From: Lithodes maja
Taxonomy: Eukaryota; Arthropoda; Malacostraca; Decapoda; Lithodidae
Reading direction: 5' to 3'
Length of the DNA stretch: 64,000 nucleotides
Assembly (NCBI GenBank): GCA_037953745.1
Contig: JBAKBP010007624.1
Coordinates: forward strand, 34,093 to 98,092
Part shown: positions 49,217 through 60,597 of the stretch, piece by piece
How the letters are laid out: each line of letters starts with the position of its first letter
Numbering within the stretch: position 1 is the first letter of the stretch
The notes under the pieces: generated by a model
What the model saw: the letters and a program-made list of their open reading frames with translations, nothing else
Told to the model about the DNA's origin: nothing
The model's database searches: none
Made by a program: the position numbers and the translations under genes

Positions 49217-50840
49217 TTGTCACAACCCGTGTTCACATCCCGGTTGTTCCTGGTGCCAAAAAGGGACAGTGTTCAGATTAGGCCGGTGATCGACCTCTCT
49301 TATCTCAACACCCATATTCACAATCAGTCGTTCAGGATGCTGACTGTGAATCAGATCAGATTGACACTCCCACCGCAGAGTTGGATGTGTTCCATCGATC
49401 TAACAGAAGCCTATTGGCATGTCTCCATCAACAAACGTTTTCAGAAATATCTAGCTTTGCGCAACGGGGATCAAACGTTTGTCTTTCAAAGAATGCCCTT
49501 TGGTCTAAATCTGGCACCTCGAGTTTTCACAAAATTAGTCCGACAGGCTTTGCTACCATTGCTAAATAAGGGAATCATGGTGTTATGGTATCTCGACGAC
49601 TGGTTAATAGTAGCACAATCCAAAATTATTTGCCTCTAACATGTACAACAGGTGTTAACTCATGTAGCCTTGGGGTTCAAGGTGAACTTAGCAAAGTCTT
49701 CCTTGATCCCCACCAGGAAAATCTAGTGGGTGGGCCTTATCTGGGATACCGAGTTACTCACTCTGAGTCAGAGCGAAGACAACCGTCAGAGATTTCGGAG
49801 GAAACTCTTTCGGTTTCTTCATTCTCTGACAACAACGAGGAGGATCTGGGAATCTCTGGTAGGCTCACTCAATTGGATACAGCTGACGGTACCGTTAGGT
49901 CGTCTGAAGGTAAAACAAATTATTTTGGAAGGAAACAGATGCTTTCCGCTGTTGCCAGCAGAAATGCTGCTGAAAATTCCAAAGTTAATCCACAACCTCC
50001 TGGCGGCTTGGGCGAAACCTGAAGTAATACACTCTTCCTTGACATGGAAAGCTCCTCCTCCGACAGTCTGGATAGATACAAACGCATCAGGTACCCTGGG
50101 GTGGGGTTACCAGTCAAACCTAGGATATCAGGGTCAGGGTCTATGGTCCAGGTCAAATCACCTTCATATCAATGCCAAGGAGTTGTTGGTCCCCCTATTC
50201 TTTTTACAGGAGCACGGCATGAGCCAGGCGGGAAAGTCCCTAGCCTTCAGAATGGACAATCTGACTGCAGTGACATGCATTCAGAAGCAAGGGTCAGCGA
50301 GGTCTCGAGTGTTACAAGGGTTGTCGGAAAAGATCTTTCGACTAGCTGCAAGGCTAGAGATTTATCTTCATGCAACATATCTGCCTGGCGTGGCGAACGT
50401 GTGGGCAGACGCTCTGTCTCGGAGACAGAGCACTCAAGTAGAATGGGCTCTCAAGCAAAACATCTTTCAAGAGATGATTGCAGAACCTTACCATCCACAA
50501 GTGGACTTGTTCACATCAGAGGCAAACCACAGGCTGTCTCAGTACCTCACACGTCGGAGTCATACTCCGGCGGGGGGTCCAGACGCATTTCTGGAAGACT
50601 GGAACAAATGGATCTCCATATATCTATTTCCGCCTCCAGTTCGCATCCTTAATGTGCAAAGTAGTTCACAAACTACTGGGTTATCGAGGCATGGTCTCGA
50701 TGATCGCGCCGTTATGGCCGGCTCAAGTTTCGTACAATCAATTGAAGAAGTGGTGCGAGAACCCGGTGTCGCTCCCGATCTCGTACTTCCACTTAGACAC
50801 AATTGGAAACCTCAAGACCTCGCTGACGTTCGCCTTGTGG
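49217..50840 (+). pseudogene. DIRS reverse transcriptase and RNase H
   Basis: A single frame with stops at 49637-49639 (TAA) and near 49724 (TAG). The RT has RPVIDLSYLN, SIDLTEAYWHVSI, RMPFGLNLAPRVF and catalytic LWYLDDWLI (YLDD at 49588-49599). The RNase H-like part has VWIDTNASGTLGWGYQ, INAKELL, RMDNLTAV and GVANVWADALSR (final Asp). The frame then enters the DLFTSEANHRL region that in DIRS elements leads to the recombinase. It would copy element RNA to DNA. It is inactive here because of the nonsense codons. Confidence 0.85.
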
Positions 50841-50841
50841 A

Positions 50842-50937
50842 TAAGCATTATCTATTATTAAGTGTTCGCGTATCTTCATCCATGTATTTCCACCCTTAAC
50901 AATAGAACGCCCAGCTCTTCCATATTTCGCCTTCTGT

Positions 50938-50988
<51 letters not shown>

Positions 50989-51462
50989 CCCGTAGCCTAG
51001 TAGGTAGAGCTCTCGTCTCACACACGAGGGGTCGGGGGTTCAATCCCCGGCCGGGCGGAGACAAATTGGGCTTGTCTCCTTTCATGTGTTAGCCTCAGTT
51101 CACCTAGCTGTAAATAGGTACCTGGAATAAGTGGACGACGTTGTGACGTCCCATCTGGGGTTGGCAAAAATGGTACAAGGCGAGATGGGTATCATATGGT
51201 TCACCTAAGCTGATGGCTACCTAAGCCTTCGGGCGAGACGGTACCGTCTATAGTGAGAATGGTACCATACAGATCCACCCTAAGCCTTCGTTTCCGTTGT
51301 CGCCAATTGGCTAAATACAGACTACACACACATCCACAGCCATTCCAACAGTACATAAAACACTTAACATGCATTTCACGCAATACATTCCCAGTTAAGG
51401 AGGCGCGATAATAATGAGCTTAGCTCGCATTGCGTGGATTCCCCTTGACGAACAAGTAACTG

Positions 51463-51494
<32 letters not shown>

Positions 51495-51585
51495 GCCTAC
51501 ACTACCGAGGATTAACCTCCCATTGTAGTACCTGCACCCTTCCATCTGCACCTGCACCTGCACCTCTTCCATATTTCGCCTTCTG

Positions 51586-51634
<49 letters not shown>

Positions 51635-52005
51635 CACTACCGAGGATTAACCTCCCATTGTAGTACCTGCACCCTCTTCTTTACCCTAACCATACCAAAA
51701 CAGTTTCTGTATGTATGTATGTTTGTGTGCAGCATACGTGAGCGTTTGTGTTGTTCTGTATATGAGTAAGTAAATAAATGTGTATATGTACTGTATATCA
51801 CTTACTCTCATGGTTATTTTATGATAATTTGTATTCTGCACATGCATCATTATTGTATTTATTTATTTTGTTTGTAAACTAAGCTTACCATCCTCATATC
51901 TGTACATCTCATGTTCATCCACTAAATTGTAAAATGTGTATTTTCAGCTCATGAGGCTGCCATTCTTTAATAAACCGTTTATTATTATTATTATTATTAT
52001 TATAT
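50842..52005 (+). mobile_element. SINE-containing insertion in the DIRS element
   Basis: Interrupts the DIRS frame between GTTCGCCTTGTGGATA and ATATTCAGAAGGCCAAG. It holds (AC)n tracts (50941-50987, 51471-51494, 51588-51630), a duplicated block (CTTCCATATTTCGCCTTCTG, and CTACACTACCGAGGATTAACC twice), a SINE, and a TTA-repeat tail at 51983-52003 after AATAAACCG. The tail type suggests mobilisation by a LINE with a trinucleotide tail. Confidence 0.7.
50989..51230 (+). mobile_element. tRNA-derived SINE
   Basis: A box TAGCCTAGTAGGTAGAGC and B box GGTTCAATCCC (about 51038-51048) form a tRNA-like head. The body contains CAGTTCACCTAGCTGTAAAT and GGTACCTGG, a phrase typical of invertebrate tRNA-SINE cores. 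The 3' limit is approximate. Confidence 0.75.
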
Positions 52006-52634
52006 TCAGAAGGCCAAGTGGCTAGGCCAGTTTGGGGAAGCCGTGACTCACAAGTTGATTAATCAATACACATTATCAACACAAAGACAGTATCAATCTC
52101 ACTGGAAATCATTTACTATCTGGATCGAAGAAACTGACCAACAGCAGTCCTCGGTGGCTCTGGTGTTTAATTATTTAAATTACCTTTTTGAAATGCAAAA
52201 GTTGTCAGTTGTTACATTAAGGAATCACCTCACAGCAATTCAGACACCTTTTATCGATTTAACTGGTCTGTCCGAGCCAGAGGCGGAGGAGATGGGGTTC
52301 ATGCGGTCTTGTTTCCGGGGATTCGCCCTCCTCCACATCAACTCACACCCACCTGGTCTCTTGATTTGACCCTTGAAATGCTTCATTCCCGTAAATATTG
52401 TCATAATCCTCCTTTCGAGTTAAGACTTAAGAAAGCCATTTTTCTAATGGCATTGGCCACGGGTGATAGGGTGTCTGAGTTGGCAGCGATGAGTTCGGAG
52501 CCATCTTGCTTAAGATTTTCGAGGCGCAACATGAGTGTCCATATTGCTTCTGTTCCTAATTTCATTGCTAAAAATGAACACAGTAATCATGTCTTTACAG
52601 AGTTTGAAGTTCCTGCTCTGAAACAGGGCGATAA

Positions 52635-54764
52635 AGTGTACCAGTAAGGGAATATAAGGATAAAACAAAATTGAGGAAAAGAACTAACCCAGAATTGCCA
52701 ATGAAAAGAAAGCTTTGGATATTGATTAGAAGAAAGAAACGATTGTGGGAAAGATTAAAATTGTTAAAAAAGAACAGGGGGTCTAGTATAGAGGCTAAGG
52801 AAGTGGATCTGGAACGCAGACAAATAAACAATAAAATAAGGTGGGAAACAAGGAGGGGGGTGAAGGAGAGGGAGAGAGAGATAGCTAGAAATGTGAAGGA
52901 TAATCCAAAAATATTCTGGAAGTACATTCAGGAAAAGTTAACAAGAAGAGTAGGGATCCCAGAGCTGGTGGGGGGGGGGGGGGGGTTGAATGATGGGAGT
53001 AGAGCGGAGACTGATAAGGAGAAAGCAGAGGTGCTGGGGAAATACTTTGGGGGGGTACTAACAGTGGAGTCGGAGGATGCAGTGCCTACTATTCCCATCA
53101 AACAGGCACCGGCACTAGAACTAATAGAGTTTTCCCATGCTAGAATAAGAAGGGCTATAGAAAAAATGAACAGAAGTAAGTCACCGGGACCGGATGGGAT
53201 ACACCCAAGAATCATAAAGGAAGGAGGGGAGATGTTAGTAGAGCCATTGAAAATGTTATTTGAGGTATTGTTTAATACAGGACAAATCCCGATGGACTGG
53301 AGAGAGGCGAACATAACAGCTATATTTAAGAAGGGAAAGAGAAATGACCCAGGGAATTATAGACCAGTCAGTTTGACAAGTGTTGTGTGTAAACTAATGG
53401 AAACGGTAATTAGAGAAGGAATAATGGATCATATGAAGTCAAACCAACTTTTCAGTGGGAGACAGTTCGGATTTTTGCCGGGGAGGTCGACGGTACTACA
53501 GCTAATTAAGGTGGTAGATGATTGGATGCAAATTCTAGAAGATGGTGATGTAATAGACGTGGTATATTGCGATTTTATGAAGGCCTTCGATATGGTCCCA
53601 CATAAAAGGTTAATAGAGAAAGTTAGAAGCTATAATATAAGGGAGAAATGTGTGAAATGGATAGAAGCCTTCCTGAAAGATTGGAGACAGAGGGTACTGG
53701 TGAATGGAATAGGCTCGGGGTGGAGGGAAATTACAAGTGGGGTACCTCAGGGATCTGTGTTGGGACCACTGCTGTTCAGTATATTTATCAACGACTTGCC
53801 TGAAGTTATAACTAATGGAAGTGAGGTATACCTGTATGCGGATGACACTAAACTGTATAGAAGAGTGAGGAGTAAGGAAGATATGGGTTTGCTTCAAGGA
53901 GATGTGGAGGGCATGAAGGGATGGTCTGAGCATTGGTTAATGCCTTTTCATCCAAAAAAATGCAAGTACATGCGGATTGGGACCAGCAAGATAGACAAGG
54001 TAGGATACAGTATGTATGAAGCGATGGAGGAAGTGAGTGCAGAAAAGGATATAGGAGTAGTGATAGACAATAAGTTAAATTTCTCAGAACATTTAGCGGA
54101 AAAGATAAATAAAGCCAATAGAATTGTAGGGCTGATAAGGAGGACATTTGTGTCACTTGACGAAGAAATCTTCAGGAATCTATATACAGCGCTGGTTAGG
54201 CCACACCTGGAATATGCAAACCAGGTGTGGGCTCCATATATGGTAAAGGATATAGAAGCAGTGGAGAAAGTGCAGAGGAGAGCTAGCAAGCTGGTACCAA
54301 CGTTGAAGAACGCGGGCTATGAGCAGAGGTTAAGGACACTGGGGCTTCCGACACTGGCATATAGGAGAAAGAGAGGGGATATGATAGAGACTTTTAAGAT
54401 AGTGTCAGGAAAGTACGATGAGGATGTGTGTGAAGGTATCTTCTTGATGCAGGAGGGAACAAGAACGAGAGGACACTCTAAGAAAATTTACAAAGAAAGA
54501 AATAGGCTTGAGAAGGCAAAGAACTCATTTTGTGATAGAGTGGTAAATGAGTGGAACGCACTGCCCCAGTATGTAGTCGATTCCGAATCAATAAGGGAGT
54601 TTGAAAGTAATCTTGATAAAGCATGGGGAAGACAAGATTTGAAGTTTGATTATAAAACAAAAATACAGAATAGTAAAAATGTTGCGTCTGCTACCGCCGC
54701 CGCCAACACCGTGAACGACCGCAGCAGTGCAAGTACTGGTACTGAGCTGGATACACAGGCATAG
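52635..54764 (+). CDS. LINE E reverse transcriptase, open frame
   Basis: About 709 codons without stops, entering at the truncated edge. There is a Lys/Arg-rich linker (residues 1-100), then RT: SPGPDGIHPRIIKEGG, NYRPVSLTSVVCKLM, QFGFLPGRSTVLQLI, YCDFMKAFDMVPHKR, SGVPQGSVLGPLLF and catalytic YLYADDTKLY. The C-terminal CR1-like blocks are VRPHLEYANQVWAPY, RRKRGDMIETFKI and RVVNEWNALPQYV. A poly-Gly stretch (GGGGG) encoded by the G run is a likely slippage product that happens to keep frame. Endonuclease missing. Confidence 0.9.
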   Translation, partial: SVPVREYKDKTKLRKRTNPELPMKRKLWILIRRKKRLWERLKLLKKNRGSSIEAKEVDLERRQINNKIRWETRRGVKEREREIARNVKDNPKIFWKYIQEKLTRRVGIPELVGGGGGLNDGSRAETDKEKAEVLGKYFGGVLTVESEDAVPTIPIKQAPALELIEFSHARIRRAIEKMNRSKSPGPDGIHPRIIKEGGEMLVEPLKMLFEVLFNTGQIPMDWREANITAIFKKGKRNDPGNYRPVSLTSVVCKLMETVIREGIMDHMKSNQLFSGRQFGFLPGRSTVLQLIKVVDDWMQILEDGDVIDVVYCDFMKAFDMVPHKRLIEKVRSYNIREKCVKWIEAFLKDWRQRVLVNGIGSGWREITSGVPQGSVLGPLLFSIFINDLPEVITNGSEVYLYADDTKLYRRVRSKEDMGLLQGDVEGMKGWSEHWLMPFHPKKCKYMRIGTSKIDKVGYSMYEAMEEVSAEKDIGVVIDNKLNFSEHLAEKINKANRIVGLIRRTFVSLDEEIFRNLYTALVRPHLEYANQVWAPYMVKDIEAVEKVQRRASKLVPTLKNAGYEQRLRTLGLPTLAYRRKRGDMIETFKIVSGKYDEDVCEGIFLMQEGTRTRGHSKKIYKERNRLEKAKNSFCDRVVNEWNALPQYVVDSESIREFESNLDKAWGRQDLKFDYKTKIQNSKNVASATAAANTVNDRSSASTGTELDTQA

Positions 54765-54806
54765 TTTGCCTTTTTCCAGAGGATCTACTGTAAGAAACTG
54801 TAAGAA
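52635..54806 (+). mobile_element. CR1-like LINE E inserted in the DIRS recombinase
   Basis: 5'-truncated to begin inside ORF2. The 3' end carries a tandem tail CTGTAAGAAA repeated (54778-54806). The flanking DIRS sequence has ATAA at both borders (CGATAA left, GAATAAG right), a possible short duplication. A G run at 52972-52986 lies within the ORF. Confidence 0.85.
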
Positions 54807-55117
54807 ACTGTAAGAATAAGCACCATTTACTTTGCCCGGTGGAATCACTCATTTTATTTATGCGGGAATCTCAGCCAGCTCAGGCCGGGTCCCTCTGGGT
54901 TTCGCGGACAGGTAAACGTCTTAAAAAACGACAGCTGGCTGCATTATTAGTAGAAGTAATTAGAGAGAGTAATCCGGGCGTTCTTACAAGATCACAAGAT
55001 ATCCAGAAGTGGGCTGCATCACTCAGGTGTCTACATAATTACTCACTTGATGATATTCAACAGACCAAGCTGTGGTCGTCCAATCACACTTTCTTAAAAC
55101 ACGTTACCTGTCCGTGA

Positions 55118-55825
55118 ATCTCATGAAACCTTCTCGTACATGTATAGCATTAAGGCAGAGAGTCTAGTATTAAGCTATTTTTTGTATAAGAAAAGGGGGG
55201 GGGGGGGAGGGGAGGTATCCTAGCTAGGGCCTCTAACCTGCCTCCGATGTGATACAAGATGACGAGAATGAAGGTCATGTGATAACCCATTCCTTAGACT
55301 AAGTAAGTCTAGCCAGGATTTTTTTTTATGTTACTTTATGTATGGCAATAGAGTATCCATTATGCTCATTAATCTTAAGGTTAGGATTAAGGGCAAATGT
55401 ACAAATCTATTTGAAATAGAGTACCTGTAGGCCATAATCATACAGTATATATAGAGTACAGTATAAATAGAGTACCTGTAGGCCATAATCATACAGTATA
55501 TATAGGCCACCATATTATCAGTATTTTCTAAGAGATGAGATATTGATTTATTTATTTATGTATTCATAAGCTAAAATGTATAGTTTATGTGTGTTACACA
55601 CATAACAACTGTTCTGTCAAACGTAATGGTGCTACACAAACAGGCAACCTTTAAGAGACGCCGCCTGTAAACCCTTTTATTATTTATTATGAAACGATTA
55701 TCTTTTTCGTACGTGTTTCTCTATAAACCTTATTAATTTATTAGTGGTCATGATATTCCTGATGAATTTCCCCCTCCAGACTTGAGATATCAGGCGCATC
55801 GTCAATGATGAAGGGGCCACTAATA
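55118..55825. other. DIRS 3' region and flank
   Basis: G run at 55195-55209. A direct duplication of about 50 bp containing GAGTACCTGTAGGCCATAATC at 55420-55505. The DIRS right terminus probably lies in the first part, but no inverted terminal repeat was recognised. Confidence 0.4.
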
Positions 55826-56314
55826 AATTATAGTTTTGAGTCCCGAAGGGAAGAAGGAAAACCTAATATTTAGTAGTGGCCCCGGAATCATTGACGATTT
55901 TGGCCCTCCGTTCCATCCCCTTCCCATTCATCTGCTATATTTTGAGAGTCTTGATATATCAGTTTAAGGACGAGGAATCGCTTCGATGAGTGAGGCGAAG
56001 CGTGCGGAACAGCAGACACATGGGAAGCGCAATGCTAAGATCAAGTTTAAAAATTTATTTTCATGATTTTTTGCTAGTTTTTTCTAGTAGTGGTACCCAC
56101 ATCATATAGGACGAGTCTGTGAGTGGTTTTTAAGAGCGTTTTGCTCACGATGTGTGGCAATCGTATTTTGATCTCTCCCGGGCGGGAAGTTAGAAAAGCA
56201 AGCTTGAGTTCAAAGATTGGCCGTAAACAATGTTAAGGCGAATCGTCAATGATTCCGGGGCCACTACTAAATATTAGGTTTTCCTTCTTCCCTTCGGGAC
56301 TCAAACCTATAATT
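55826..56314. repeat. Inverted repeat with ~73-bp arms
   Basis: 55826-55898 (TTGAGTCCCGAAGGG ... GGAATCATTGACGAT) is the near-perfect reverse complement of 56241-56314. The spacer is about 340 bp. A third, diverged copy of the right arm precedes it at 55795-55850 (GCATCGTCAATGATGAAGGG). No ORF; a fold-back type non-autonomous element is likely. Confidence 0.75.
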
Positions 56315-57060
56315 TGCATGAAAAGTTAATACCTCTTAATTTCAAAGTTCTGCTACAGTCACTGAACATGTTGTGAACTTGCAATAAACAAGTCATCTGA
56401 AGAGCTGAATTATATACGTGCCAAGTTTCATTGCTCTAGCAGCACTCCATCATAATTAAGCTCAAACCTTTTCATCCAACCTTCGTATATAGAGCAAAAT
56501 GTGTTTCCCTCACGCACTGTTATCCGTTCTGTATTCACACCTCTATAGAGGAAATACTGTATGAAACCCCTTATACAGTAATACAAATATATCAAATCAC
56601 TTCAAGTTACCCATGTATGTTACAAATATATATGAGGTAACAGTACTAACATATAAGGTAAATATTAAACAAAGTTTAGCAAATAAGCTAAATCCCAAGT
56701 AAAGATCTAGTGCAGCAAACTGAACATGTTCACTTCAGGTCCAATAAAGAAAACTGTTGGTACCACTTGGGCTGCTGTATCATCTGCCACTTGAGTCACA
56801 ACAGTAGGCAGATCAGTAGTGCTCACTGGTGGTCAGACATTCAAGGTTGTGTCTGCTAAATCAGACTTAATTATCCAGATGTATACAAAACATAATATGA
56901 GCTTTAATGAAGTTATTTTCTTCCTTTGCTATTATCCGGCTTATCCGGCCGGATAAGATAAGTATCTGACTGGATACTGGATAATTGCAATATCTGGCCA
57001 GGATATCCGTCCAGATATGCTATCCAGTGCACCCCTAGTGTTAACAGAAGGGGAATAGCT
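56315..57060. other. Unassigned AT-rich stretch
   Basis: Contains a local palindromic cluster of CCGGATA/TATCCGG words at 56930-57025. No coding signal. Confidence 0.4.
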
Positions 57061-57900
57061 GATTCTGATAACTCTGGTTGCACGCTTTGGTCGTCTTCTC
57101 TCCAGTCCTTCAGTGCAGCTGCGAGATCAGCCTCCCACTACTTGTCGAGCTGGACGAAATAGTCGTCAGTAAGAAGACTAAGTTCTTCATGACTTGGACT
57201 TCTTCACAACATTCCAGGAATATTTCCAGGTCTGGACTCCTGGCAGGTCCTGGGCTGGCTTTTAAGAATTGCACTTGAAAGTCCTCCTGTAGGTTGGGAC
57301 TCGGAGCTCGGGTCTGGGACTGACGTGGTAAAGGCTGATTATGAGGCTGCAGTGGAGAGGGAGGGGGAGAAGATTGTCAACTCGTCGAGAGTCTTACCAA
57401 TTTTGACTGTCCTGTGCTCAATGTTTGCATAGTGGCTAGGTTGCCCATCGTGTGAGATTTGTCTTTCTGTTTGACCCGCTGGCTAATCACAGGCTGAATT
57501 GTTTTTCTGTTGTCATCCGGGACCTGTCATGGTTCGTGATATAGGTATGAAGCAGGCTCAGTGGCTAGTGCAGAGGGCTCCACTCTCAGGGACATGAGGG
57601 GGATCGAGCGTGTGGCAGCCACGGCGTCGGCCCTGGGTAGAGGGTAGGAAGCCCAGGATGTACAGAATATTGCATCTGGTGGGAGTGCAGGGGGTGTGGT
57701 TGAAGTGTACCATATGGAGGGTAGTTGCATAATTTGCACTGAAGATGATCTTGTGAATGGTGGGGGTGTTGCAGGTTGCGTGACAGGGGTCAGCGTCATA
57801 GGCGTTATAACAGTTGTTGTTGCAGGGCTATCTCCCGTGGGGCTAATCCTAACAGGTGTAAGAGAACATAACTACCCATATATAACTTAATTTAATCTAA
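57061..57900. other. GC-richer unassigned stretch, possible decayed coding sequence
   Basis: Less AT-rich than its neighbours, with short frames on both strands (plus-strand 57696-57890 contains CVTGVSVIGVITVVVAGLS, hydrophobic). No domain, splice context or homologue was recognised. Old transposon or gene remnant are both possible. Confidence 0.3.
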
Positions 57901-58309
57901 TCTTCGGTACATATTGTTAAGACGGTGTCATTCGAGAGTGGCGGATGTATCAGATAAATCATATACGAAACATTTAAATATACATATACTGTATATATAA
58001 AACACACAGAAAATGAAATCAGCAGAGATGCCCATAAGAAGAGAAGTCATTCCCCCAAGACGGAAAGAAAGAAAACGGGAAGAGAACAAGGAGAGAGAAA
58101 AAGTCGAGAAGAATATAACTAAACCAAAAGCCTCGCAGCCAACATTGACGCCTAAACAGCCAACACGGTAGCGACGCCAAGGACGCCCGAGTCGCCACAA
58201 CGACGACGGAATGTTTCCCTGTTCCCCTACCGTGTTCGATCTACTAACACAAGCCATAGTAGACCACCAGACTACTAATATTAAGAAGGCTCATGTACCT
58301 ACCATTATG
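57901..58309. other. Unassigned flank with a repeat unit shared with 60775-60835
   Basis: 58262-58309 (CACCAGACTACTAATATTAA, ACCTACCATTATGAT) recurs in diverged form at 60795-60838 and 60892-60950, on the other side of LINE D. Confidence 0.5.
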
Positions 58310-58567
58310 ATTATTATTATTATTATTATTATATGAGATGCCGAAGTCTCCAACCAGGGTGCAGAAACACCATCAAGATCAATCCACACAAAACACCCGG
58401 AGGCACTGGAGAGAGACTATGGCAACTTAGGAAAAAATAAAAACATACACTGTATACTGTACTGTACATATACACATATTAAACACAGATAACATATTAT
58501 GCAGTGGAGGATATCAAGCTTAAATATAATACAATAAAATAGAATAAAATAAGTTTAAAAATTAGAA

Positions 58568-60597
58568 TTAATGCTGCAAAAAAGCATTAACTCTAGACTT
58601 AAAAATGGAGATATTAGCTGAATTGACTAGCTCATTTGGCAACTTATTCCACAAGTCAACCATGGCCGGCACAAAACACCGTGAAAACTGTGTAGTAGAA
58701 AAATTAACACGGCTCATGGCAAGATAATTAACCCTTTCACGCATATGACGCGATTTTGAGCCGATTGGGGATACTTTAAAGCCTTGGTTACCATCAAGGG
58801 TATTTAGAAACCTTTAGTTTATTTACTTCAACCTCTGCAGTTGTCTTTGAGTTAGCTGTGGGCAGAAAACTAATTTTGGAGAGGTAATTATAAGAGTGAG
58901 AGAACTTATTTCTTATTGCTAATCTGGCAACCTCTGCGTCATAAATGCGGGAAAGGGTTAAGATTGCTTGTGAATCTAGTTGCACGAGCCCGGACATAGG
59001 GCCCAGGCAGAACCCCATGTAAGGGATGCTGAGGGTTGTTAAAAACTTTAAATAAAAGACTAAGGGCACCAACTTTACGTCGATGACACAGATCAAGAGA
59101 CAAATTAGGTAGAATAAAACTGATGGAATTTAGCGACCTGTCAAGCAACTTGAGATGGCAGTCAGCTGCTGACAACCAGACAGGTGAGCAGTACTCGAAA
59201 TGTGGCAAAATAAAAGCATAAAAAGACTTGATAACTGTGGCGTCACAAGCAAATGTTTTATAAACCTTGCGAAGCAGACCAATTTTTTGGGAAATGGAAG
59301 AGGAGAAAGAACGAATATGCTTTTCAAAAGTAAGTTTGGGATCAAGAGTAACTCCTAACAAACGCAGAGTATCCACATTCTCAATTTGCTCGCCAGAAAC
59401 TTGTAGATAAGGATGGGGAGGATCCAAGGTACGAGATCTGCTGATGATAATGGAGTGTGTTTTACTAGCATTAAGTTTCATGCCCCAAAGTTCACACCAT
59501 GATGTAATTTTGGCTAAATCCCTATTCAGAGCAGTAGCAATTACGTGTCGATCTATTGGTGATGCAATTGACGCATATAAAGTTGTATCATCAGCATAGG
59601 AGATTAGTTTATTTTCAAGCTCGGAACACAGGTCAGCAGTAAAAATAATAAAAAGCAAAGGCCCAAGGACACTGCCTTGTGGAACACCAGAAACAACAGT
59701 AACAGAATGGGAATGACACCCATCAATGACCACAGACTGAGATCTTTTCGTCAAAAAATCTTCAAAGATCCTTAAAAAATTGCCACCAATACCAATGAGC
59801 TGTAACTTAAACAGAAGTGCTTTATGGTTGACTAAATCAAAAGCAGAACTAAAGTCAATAGCCACGACGCGAGACTCATGTCCCTGGTCCAATGAAGATT
59901 GAAAGTCATGGGTGAGTGTCAGAAGTGCATCACATGTACCCAGTCCCTTATGAAAACCAAACTGTGAGTTTGGTATCAAATTATGACTATTACAATAAGA
60001 GGAAAGGTGTCTGGACAAAAGCCTCTCATAGAGCTTGGATAGGATAGGTGTAATGGAGATAGGGCGATAGTCATTAGGAGATGATGAGGCAGTATTTCCC
60101 TTTGGAATAGGAGTGATAATAGCCTTACGCCAGCAAAGAGGAAAACTACCTGATTTCAAAAGCAACCTAAACACCACTGCCAATTTAGGTGCCAAGACCA
60201 CTGCAACCTTTTTAAAAAAGAGAGGGAAAAACCCATCCGGGTCTGTGCCACCATAGGTATCAAGATCCAGCAAGTACCTTTTCAGTTCAGCTGATTTGAA
60301 TGCCATTGAATTGAAGTTGGGTCTAGAGAAACATGTCAATGGCAAAGACAATTCCTGATTACTCTGCTTATTAATAAAAATATTAGATAGAATATTGGCC
60401 TTCGATAATGGATAAAAAGAGATGGAGCCATCAGAATCACAAAGAGGAGGCATGGAGGAATCTATTCCAAATAAAGAGGATTTCAAAGCGGACCACCATT
60501 TATGAGGCTGTGTAGCTCCTGCCAGAACATCCTGAAGATGGGAGTTATAATCCCTCTCAGCACCATCATAAACTCTCTGCGCAGCTGCCCTTTTAAA
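58568..60597 (-). pseudogene. LINE D reverse transcriptase, interrupted by a MITE
   Basis: Open from the truncated edge (text around HKWWSALKSSLFG) to 58962, then the MITE, then resuming (AMSRVNFSTTQFSRCF, MVDLWNKLPNELV) to a stop at 58568-58570. RT blocks: DYRPISITPILSKLYERL, FGFHKGLGTCDALL, AIDFSSAFDLVNHKAL, SGVPQGSVLGPLLF and catalytic ISYADDTTLYA. After removal of the MITE and one TTAA the frame is continuous, so the insertion is the only visible lesion in the RT and C-terminus. Endonuclease missing; clade not assigned. Confidence 0.85.
58732..58957. mobile_element. TTAA MITE family 4, copy b (226 bp) inside LINE D
   Basis: TTAA at 58728-58731 and 58958-58961. The ends CCCTTTCACGCATATGACGC and inverted CCCTTTCCCGCATTTATGACGC match each other and copy a (12936-13163). 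Confidence 0.95.

Larger units (their letters stand above)
52006..55117 (+). pseudogene. DIRS tyrosine recombinase, broken
   Basis: The N-terminal SAM-like core-binding part (STQRQYQSHWKSFTIW, NYLNYLFEMQKL) is at 52043-52369. After a frameshift the catalytic part begins (LATGDRVSELAAMS, the first catalytic Arg block) to 52634. LINE E intervenes (52635-54806). HHLLCPVESL and the end (WAASLRCLHNYSLDDI, SSNHTFLKH) follow to 55117. Where family members carry an H-x-x-R motif and a final catalytic Tyr after the KH, this copy shows SQDIQK and KHVT, so these residues appear lost. The enzyme would integrate the circular DNA. Confidence 0.75.
45291..55200 (+). mobile_element. DIRS-like tyrosine-recombinase retrotransposon (decayed, twice interrupted)
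   Basis: In order: a 5' non-coding part, Gag-like ORFs (46162-48935), YLDD-type RT plus RNase H in one frame (49217-50840), and a tyrosine recombinase (52006-55117). Gene order and RT type match DIRS1-like elements, which integrate by recombinase rather than integrase and so lack target duplications. A SINE-containing insert (50842-52005) and a LINE (52635-54806) break the recombinase region. The outer boundaries are approximate because inverted terminal repeats could not be identified by eye. Confidence 0.8.

Noticed and set aside
55118..56314. DIRS inverted terminal repeat
   Set aside because: The strong inverted repeat at 55826-56314 has no match at the left side of the DIRS element (45291-46160), so it is treated as a separate element.
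57527..57890. Possible protein-coding gene (Pro/Thr-rich minus frame, hydrophobic plus frame)
   Set aside because: Both strands are open over the same bases, with no homologous motif or splice context; left as unassigned.
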